64,000 nucleotides of DNA from Sinorhizobium fredii USDA 205 (GTDB lineage Bacteria; Pseudomonadota; Alphaproteobacteria; Rhizobiales; Rhizobiaceae), in the NCBI RefSeq assembly GCF_001461695.1, contig NZ_AUTC01000099.1:1-64000 (forward strand). Direction: 5' to 3'. Shown here in pieces: positions 58,790 through 64,000 of this stretch; positions within the stretch are counted from its first letter, which is position 1; each line of letters begins with the position of its first letter. A program made the translations under genes and the position numbers. Under the pieces are notes generated by a model, which saw only the letters and a list, made by a program, of their open reading frames with translations, did no database searches and was not told the origin of the DNA.

Positions 58790-59791
58790 TCATTCCTGGG
58801 TGATCGGCCGCGACATCAGCTGTTCGAGAGCGGTGCGGACGTCGAGCTTGCCGTCGATGATGGCGGCGACGGCCTCGGTGATCGGCATCTCGATGCCGAG
58901 ATCCCCGGCCACCCGCGCCGCCACCGACGCGGCGAAGGCGCCTTCGACAAGCTCGCCGCCGCGCCCGTCGGCGCGGCCGTTCTTTCCAAGCGCAATGCCG
59001 AAGCGCAGGTTGCGAGACTGGTGGCTGGTCGCCGTCAGCACTAGGTCGCCGAGCCCCGACAGGCCGCGCACCGTATCGGCTTCGCCGCCTCTCGCGGCGA
59101 TGAAACGCGACATTTCCGCAAGCCCGCGCGAGATCAGCGCTGCACGGGCCGAGTCGCCGAGACCCGCGCCTTCAACGATGCCGCAGGCGATCGCCAGCAC
59201 ATTCTTCAGTGCGCCGCCGAGCTGAACGCCGATGCGGTCAGTCGACGGGTAGAGGCGGAAGGTCGGTCCGGAGAGCGCCTCGGCCAGTTGCGTTGCAACG
59301 GCCATGTCGGGCGCGGCGACGACCATCGCGGTCGGCAGGCCCTTGGCGATGTCGGCGGCAAAACCAGGTCCGGAGAGAACGCCGATCCGGTGGCCAGGCA
59401 ATTCCTCCCCAAGCAGTTCGGTCAGGAGCCGGCCGGTCGATTGTTCCATCCCCTTGGCGCAGGTGACGATCGTCGCATCGGCGCCGATCGCTGCGCCGTA
59501 TTGCTGCGCCGCCGCCCGGTGCTCCTGCGACGGCATGGCGAAAAGCACGATATCGGCTCCGCCGAGCGCGGCGGGCTCGGAGGAAAAGGCAAGACCGGCC
59601 GGAAGCGCGATGCCGGGCAAGGCCCTTTCGTTGCGGCCGGTCAGGCGGCATTCTGCCGCCACTTCCTCGCGCCGCGACAGCAGCGTCACATTCGCACTGG
59701 CACTTGCCGCCGCCACCGCCGCAAGCGCCGTTCCGAAGGCGCCCGCACCGACGACGACGATCTTGGGGGCGATCGTTGGATTATCACTCAT
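58790..59791 (-). CDS. gpsA: Glycerol-3-phosphate dehydrogenase [NAD(P)+]
   Basis: Reduces dihydroxyacetone phosphate to sn-glycerol-3-phosphate for phospholipid synthesis. 333 aa: N-terminal Rossmann motif [16 protein letters not shown] (about residues 11-26), substrate-binding [33 protein letters not shown] with the catalytic Lys, and the C-terminal [26 protein letters not shown]. It starts 10 bp after tsaD, a conserved alphaproteobacterial pair. Confidence 0.96.
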   Translation of the reverse strand: MSDNPTIAPKIVVVGAGAFGTALAAVAAASASANVTLLSRREEVAAECRLTGRNERALPGIALPAGLAFSSEPAALGGADIVLFAMPSQEHRAAAQQYGAAIGADATIVTCAKGMEQSTGRLLTELLGEELPGHRIGVLSGPGFAADIAKGLPTAMVVAAPDMAVATQLAEALSGPTFRLYPSTDRIGVQLGGALKNVLAIACGIVEGAGLGDSARAALISRGLAEMSRFIAARGGEADTVRGLSGLGDLVLTATSHQSRNLRFGIALGKNGRADGRGGELVEGAFAASVAARVAGDLGIEMPITEAVAAIIDGKLDVRTALEQLMSRPITQE

Positions 59792-59801
59792 CTTCTGTCC
59801 G

Positions 59802-60896
59802 TCATGCCTTGGCGCCGCGCTTGCCGGAGCCGATCAATGCCTGTGCCCGGGTGTCGAGCGGCCAGCGGGAACGCGGTGGGACATCGAGCCCGTCGGCCGG
59901 CAGGCCTGCCGCCAGCCGTTCGGCGCCTGCCCAGGCGATCATTGCCGCATTGTCGGTGCAAAGCTCAAGCGGCGGTGCAATGAACCGGAAACCGTGCGCG
60001 TCGCAGAGCGCCTGCAGCGTCGCCCGCAGCGTCTGGTTGGCGGCTACGCCTCCGGCAACGACAAGCGCCGGCTGATCGACCGACGCATAGTCCGCCTTGA
60101 ACCGCTTCAGCCCGCGGCCGACGCGATCCTTCAGCGTCCGCGCGATGGCGCGCTGGAACGAGGCGCAGATGTCGGCGATATCCTGTTCCTTGACCGGTTC
60201 CAGCGATTGCGCCGCCTGCCGCACCGCCGTCTTCAGCCCGGAGAAGGAGAAGTCGAGCCGGGCATCGCCGACGAGCGGCCGCGGGAAGTCGAAGCGTTCG
60301 GGATTGCCCGTTCGGGCCGCTCGCTCCACGGCCGGACCGCCCGGATAGGGCAGGCCGAGCAACTTCGCCGTCTTGTCGAAGGCCTCGCCGAGCGCGTCGT
60401 CGATCGTCGTGCCCCAGCGCTCGTAGTCGCCGACGCCCTTGACCAGGATCAGCTGCGTGTGGCCGCCCGAGACGAGCAGCATCAGATAGGGAAAGGAGAG
60501 CCCGTCGGTCAGCCGCGCCGTCAGCGCATGGCCTTCGAGATGGTTGACCGCATAGAGCGGCTTGCCGGTCGCCCGGGCGATCGCCTTGCCGGTCATCAGG
60601 CCGACGATCAGTCCGCCGATCAGCCCGGGACCGCTCGTCGCGGCGATCGCGTCGATCTCCTCAAGCGTGACACCGGCGCGCAGCAGCGCTTCCTCGATCA
60701 GCGTATCGAGCGCCTCGACATGGGCGCGCGCGGCAATCTCGGGCACGACGCCGCCGTAGGCGCTGTGCTCTTCGAGCTGGCTCAGTACCACGTCGCCGAG
60801 GATCCGACCGGCCCCTTCTTCATCGCGCAGCACGACGGAAGCCGCGGTTTCATCGCAGCTTGTCTCAATGCCGAGGATGCGCAAAGGCGGGGACAT
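59802..60896 (-). CDS. tsaD: tRNA N6-adenosine threonylcarbamoyltransferase TsaD
   Basis: Transfers the threonylcarbamoyl group to A37 of ANN-decoding tRNAs (t6A synthesis), with TsaB and TsaE encoded elsewhere. 364 aa of the ASKHA fold: [13 protein letters not shown] at the N terminus, metal ligands His119 and His123 in NHLEGHA, ATP-binding GGHTQL and [13 protein letters not shown], and a C-terminal Asp in [14 protein letters not shown]. It heads the leftward tsaD-gpsA-yciI-EVE-methyltransferase operon and is divergent from hemC. Its product t6A is the substrate of MtaB in this same window. Confidence 0.97.
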   Translation of the reverse strand: MSPPLRILGIETSCDETAASVVLRDEEGAGRILGDVVLSQLEEHSAYGGVVPEIAARAHVEALDTLIEEALLRAGVTLEEIDAIAATSGPGLIGGLIVGLMTGKAIARATGKPLYAVNHLEGHALTARLTDGLSFPYLMLLVSGGHTQLILVKGVGDYERWGTTIDDALGEAFDKTAKLLGLPYPGGPAVERAARTGNPERFDFPRPLVGDARLDFSFSGLKTAVRQAAQSLEPVKEQDIADICASFQRAIARTLKDRVGRGLKRFKADYASVDQPALVVAGGVAANQTLRATLQALCDAHGFRFIAPPLELCTDNAAMIAWAGAERLAAGLPADGLDVPPRSRWPLDTRAQALIGSGKRGAKA

Positions 60897-60950
60897 GACG
60901 TGGTATACTCAAAGATTGCGGACACCCAGAAAGCTGGGTACACGGAACTT

Positions 60951-61054
60951 GTACAGCGCCGCGCGTCTCTCAGACGCACAAAGGACGCTGTAACGCTTTG
61001 AAGTGCTGCATGGTTTTTCCTTAAACCCGTTCCGATTTAAGGAACCATGCAGTA
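60951..61054 (+). repeat. RIME1-like intergenic mosaic repeat (copy 8)
   Basis: A full copy with GCGCGTCTCTCAGACGCAC first hairpin, GGACGCTGTAAC block, then CTGCATG...CATGCAGTAA enclosing CCTTAAA/TTTAAGG. It fills most of the tsaD-hemC intergenic region and ends 17 bp before the hemC ATG. Confidence 0.85.
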
Positions 61055-61071
61055 ACAACGGATGGTCAAGG

Positions 61072-62001
61072 ATGCAAACAAAACCTTTCCGCATCGGCAC
61101 GCGCGGCAGCCCGCTGGCGCTCGCCCAGGCCCATGAGACGCGCGACCGCCTGGCCGCCGCCCATGGGCTGTCGCCGGAAATGTTCGAGGTCGTCGTGCTC
61201 TCGACGAAGGGCGACCGGATCACCGACCGGCCGCTCGCGGAGATCGGCGGCAAGGGCCTGTTCACCGAAGAGCTCGAGCAGCAGCTTCTTTCGGGCGGCC
61301 TCGACTTCGCCGTCCACTCTTCGAAGGACATGCCGACCAAGCTGCCCGACGGCCTGTTTCTCTCCGCCTTCCTGCCGCGCGAGGACATTCGCGACGCCTT
61401 CGTCGGCCGCACCGCACCGAGGCTCGTCGAACTGCCAGAGGGCGCCACCGTCGGCTCGTCGTCGCTGCGGCGCCAGGCGCTGATCCGCCGGCTGAGGCCC
61501 GACATCAACGTCATCACCTATCGCGGCCAGGTCGAAACACGGCTGCGCAAGCTCGCCGAAGGCCAAGTCGACGGCACGCTGCTTGCCTTTGCCGGGCTGA
61601 AACGGCTCGGCATGACCGACGTGCCGACCGAACTGCTCGACCCCAAGGAATTTCCGCCGGCGCCGGCCCAGGGTGCGATCTGCATCGAAAGCCGCGTCGG
61701 CGACGAACGCGTCAACGCACTGCTCGCCGCCATCGACGACCCGCGCACCCATGAGGCGGTCGCCTGCGAGCGCGGCTTCCTGGCAACGCTCGACGGCTCC
61801 TGCCGCACGCCGATTGCCGGCTATGCCCAGTCGGACGGCACGCATATCCGCTTCTCGGGGATGATCCTGACGCCCGACGGCACCACCTCGCATCGTGTCG
61901 AAATCGACGGCAAGGCGGCGGATGCGACGGAGCTTGGGCGCAGGGCCGGTGAGGAGATCCGCGTCAAGGCCGGACCGGGGTTCTTTTCGAGCTGGACCTG
62001 A
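61072..62001 (+). CDS. hemC: Porphobilinogen deaminase (hydroxymethylbilane synthase)
   Basis: Polymerises four porphobilinogen molecules into hydroxymethylbilane in haem and cobalamin synthesis. 309 aa: [14 protein letters not shown] at the N terminus, SSKDMPT and the Arg-rich [17 protein letters not shown] substrate pocket; the dipyrromethane cofactor attaches to Cys244 (GSCRTPI). I chose ATG 61072, preceded by caagg; the upstream in-frame ATG lies inside the RIME1-like repeat. hemD follows after 3 bp. Confidence 0.97.
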   Translation: MQTKPFRIGTRGSPLALAQAHETRDRLAAAHGLSPEMFEVVVLSTKGDRITDRPLAEIGGKGLFTEELEQQLLSGGLDFAVHSSKDMPTKLPDGLFLSAFLPREDIRDAFVGRTAPRLVELPEGATVGSSSLRRQALIRRLRPDINVITYRGQVETRLRKLAEGQVDGTLLAFAGLKRLGMTDVPTELLDPKEFPPAPAQGAICIESRVGDERVNALLAAIDDPRTHEAVACERGFLATLDGSCRTPIAGYAQSDGTHIRFSGMILTPDGTTSHRVEIDGKAADATELGRRAGEEIRVKAGPGFFSSWT

Positions 62002-62004
62002 GCG

Positions 62005-62715
62005 ATGCACGTGCTCGTCACCCGCCCGCAACCGGCAGCCGACAGAACGGCGCTGAAGCTTGAAGCGATGGGGCACCAGCCGGTCGTCCTGCCTTTGATG
62101 CAGGCGCAGCATTTTGTCGCCGCAGTGCGCGCCGGCTTCGAGCGGCCTCATGACGCGATTGCCGTGACCAGCGCCGAGGCCGTCCGTGTTCTGGCCGGGC
62201 TCGGTCCCGATCTTCAGGCGCATCTCGCGACACCGCTTTTCGCCGTCGGCGCTGCGACGGCGCGCGTCGCCGCCGATCTCGGCTTCAAGGATATCCGCGT
62301 CGGGGCCGGAACGGGCGAAGCGCTTGCGGAGACAGTTGCGGGCTTCCTCGAACCGGAGACGGGATCACTGCTTTATTTCGCCGGCTTACCGCGCGCCGAC
62401 GGTTTCGAGCACGCGCTCCGTGAGCGGGCGATCGATCACGTCACCGTCGAGTGCTACCGGATGGTCGCGATCGACCACGCGCCGGAAACGCTGCCCGCTC
62501 TCGTTCAGTCCGGCCCGTTCGACGCGGTGCTGCTCTATTCGCGCGAGACGGCTCGGCGTCTTGTCGCGCTCATCGGCGAAAGCGGCCTTGATTGCGCCGG
62601 CTTTTCCGCACGTTACCTTTGCCTGAGCGCGTCCGTCAAAGACGTGCTGCCCACCAGCGCTGCAGCCGACGTTGCAGCGGCACCCGACGAGGATCGCCTG
62701 TTGGGCCTCCTTTGA
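62005..62715 (+). CDS. hemD: Uroporphyrinogen-III synthase
   Basis: Cyclises hydroxymethylbilane to uroporphyrinogen III with inversion of ring D. The 236-aa two-domain protein is poorly conserved, as usual for HemD, but shows VLVTRPQPAADRTALKLEAMGHQPVVLPLM, ITSAEAVR-like AVTSAEAVRVL, FAVGAATARVAADLGF and LYFAGLPRADGFEHAL. The start codon is 3 bp after the hemC stop, so the genes are coupled. Confidence 0.93.
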   Translation: MHVLVTRPQPAADRTALKLEAMGHQPVVLPLMQAQHFVAAVRAGFERPHDAIAVTSAEAVRVLAGLGPDLQAHLATPLFAVGAATARVAADLGFKDIRVGAGTGEALAETVAGFLEPETGSLLYFAGLPRADGFEHALRERAIDHVTVECYRMVAIDHAPETLPALVQSGPFDAVLLYSRETARRLVALIGESGLDCAGFSARYLCLSASVKDVLPTSAAADVAAAPDEDRLLGLL

Positions 62716-62877
62716 GACGGGATCAGCAAAGACGACGCCGATTTTCCGCTGACGTCCGGGGCATCGGCGAGGTCATCTAAGGCAAATGCCTCAAAAACGA
62801 GGTGCAGGGACTTTCCCTGTCGAGCTTCCCTGACTAGGTTTGGCTTTAAGAGCCCGACGAACGTTAAAGAGGTCAAC

Positions 62878-64000
62878 ATGGTATCGGAAAAGCGGCCGCG
62901 CCGCTCGCAACCGGAAAAGGAACCGCTGACGATCGACCTCGAGGCGGAAAGAACCGTCACCGAAGAGGCGGAGGCGATCGCCAGTCAGGAGCCGGTGACC
63001 GATGAGCCGGCGGAGATTTCAGCGACAGCAGTGCCGGACACCACGGACGCGGTCGCGAGCGACGCCGAAATGGATGGCGCCAAGCCGGACACGGCCGACA
63101 AGGACGGCGGCGAGAAAGCGGAGACGGAAGACGAGCGCGCCGACGCCGCCGCCGCCGCTTTCGACGAGGAGCCTCCACATCTGGGCAACGCGACACCCGA
63201 GCCCAAGGCTAAGAAGGCGACGAGCGCCGGGGCACTTGCCGCCGGCATCCTCGGCGGTCTCATCGCGCTTCTCGGCGCCGGCGTGCTGCAATATGCCGGC
63301 TACGTCCCGGCACCCGGGCCGGATCGCGCCAACGGATCGGTCGAACAGAACCTGGCGAGCGAAATCGAGGCGATCAAGGCCGAGCTTCAATCGCGCCCGA
63401 CTGGCCCGGCAGCGGCGGTCGATATCGCTCCGTTGGAAGGCCGCCTTGCCGCACTGGAACAGGCGGCACAAGCGCCCGCTGGTGCGAACGCACCCGACGT
63501 CACGGCCCTCCAGGCCGAGGTCGCCAACCTGACCAAGGAAATTGCGGCATTGAAAACCGACCTCGCCGATGCCCGGCAGTCGGCGGATGCGGCCAAGGCC
63601 GAGCTTGCCGGCCGTATCGACCAGGCAGAGCAGAAGCTCAACGAGCCGGTCAACGACATCGAAATGGCCAAGGCCGTCGCCGTAACCGCATTGAAGACCG
63701 CAATCGATCGCGGCGGACCGTTCCTCGCCGAACTCGATGCGCTGCGCAGCATCGCCCCCGAGGACGCGGCGGTGAAGGAACTGGCCGAGGACGCTAAAAC
63801 CGGCGTCGCGACGCGTACGGATCTGCGCAGCGCATTTCCGGCCACCGCCACGGCGATGCTGGACGCCCTTAATCAACCCGACCCGAATGAGGGCATCTTC
63901 GCCCGGCTCTATTCGAGCGCCATGTCCGGTATTCGCGTCCGCCCGGTCGGCAGTGTCGAGGGCGACACGCCGGAGGCGATGGTCGCCCGCATCGAGGACA
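62878..64000 (+). CDS. Mitofilin-like (Mic60-related) inner membrane protein, partial
   Basis: The first 374 residues of a protein cut by the window end. A Glu/Asp/Ala-rich disordered cytoplasmic segment (about residues 1-110) is followed by one transmembrane helix (ATSAGALAAGILGGLIALLGAGVLQYAGYV, about 114-143) and a long periplasmic coiled coil (EIEAIKAELQ; LEGRLAALEQ; EVANLTKEIAALKTDLADARQ), then the start of the mitofilin C-terminal domain (AKAVAVTALKTAIDRGGPFLAELDALRSIAPED). The position downstream of hemC-hemD is the conserved alphaproteobacterial context of mitofilin/COG4223 homologues, which shape intracytoplasmic membranes. It is 162 bp after hemD. Confidence 0.9.
   Translation, partial: MVSEKRPRRSQPEKEPLTIDLEAERTVTEEAEAIASQEPVTDEPAEISATAVPDTTDAVASDAEMDGAKPDTADKDGGEKAETEDERADAAAAAFDEEPPHLGNATPEPKAKKATSAGALAAGILGGLIALLGAGVLQYAGYVPAPGPDRANGSVEQNLASEIEAIKAELQSRPTGPAAAVDIAPLEGRLAALEQAAQAPAGANAPDVTALQAEVANLTKEIAALKTDLADARQSADAAKAELAGRIDQAEQKLNEPVNDIEMAKAVAVTALKTAIDRGGPFLAELDALRSIAPEDAAVKELAEDAKTGVATRTDLRSAFPATATAMLDALNQPDPNEGIFARLYSSAMSGIRVRPVGSVEGDTPEAMVARIED

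Overview
The window is a high-GC chromosomal segment of an alphaproteobacterium in the Rhizobiaceae, most likely Sinorhizobium/Ensifer. Four things support this: the gene content and order (phaR divergent from phaAB; rpoH2; thiBPQ; ccmABCDG beside acnA; dapF-mtaB-ftsY; ffh-chorismate mutase-rpsP-rimM-trmD; hemCD followed by a mitofilin-like gene), eight copies of a roughly 105-bp two-palindrome intergenic repeat of the RIME1 type, rhizobial REP-like palindromes, and a GGAAC-N16-CGTT promoter of the extracytoplasmic general-stress sigma type before rpoH2. No rRNA, tRNA, CRISPR array, insertion sequence or prophage was seen. Nearly everything is ordinary core chromosome.

Layout. 0-10 kb: polyhydroxybutyrate control and synthesis (phaR, phaA, phaB), a 0.7-kb intergenic region packed with GANTC sites, a Suv3-like RNA helicase with an S4-domain protein, ferredoxin fdxA, a CarD-type regulator and the stress sigma factor rpoH2. 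10-20 kb: an AmpC-type serine hydrolase, an M48 lipoprotein protease, a TPP-riboswitch-controlled thiamine transporter (thiBPQ) with thiamine pyrophosphokinase on the other strand, and an ABC-F ATPase. 20-36 kb: MarR-MFS efflux pair, argG, LysE exporter, rlmN, IalB-like protein, phhB, LMW phosphatase, thpR, a tesA/ybbA/ybbP-type cluster (ybbP with a 3' frameshift), a BI-1 family protein, an acetyltransferase, and DUF2794 and DUF1223 proteins.

36-49 kb: aconitase divergent from the cytochrome c maturation genes ccmABCDG, then a leftward block of DUF2585, yciB, ftsY, mtaB, dapF and an MBL-fold hydrolase. 49-57 kb: a MarR regulator, the rightward ffh-trmD translation/secretion operon, a TauE-type permease, a two-gene amino-acid transporter and rplS. 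57-64 kb: a leftward tsaD-gpsA-yciI-EVE-methyltransferase operon and rightward hemC, hemD and a mitofilin-like gene cut by the window end.

The most unusual signals are not genes. (1) Seventeen GANTC (CcrM methylation) motifs lie within about 370 bp between phaB and the helicase, where one or two would be expected. (2) Four copies of a REP-like palindrome, alternating in orientation, sit in frame inside the acidic N-terminal region of ftsY, so the repeat is translated in two different ways. (3) Dense RIME1-like repeats lie directly next to start codons. (4) Two genes (ybbP and the methyltransferase before rplS) have altered 3' ends.
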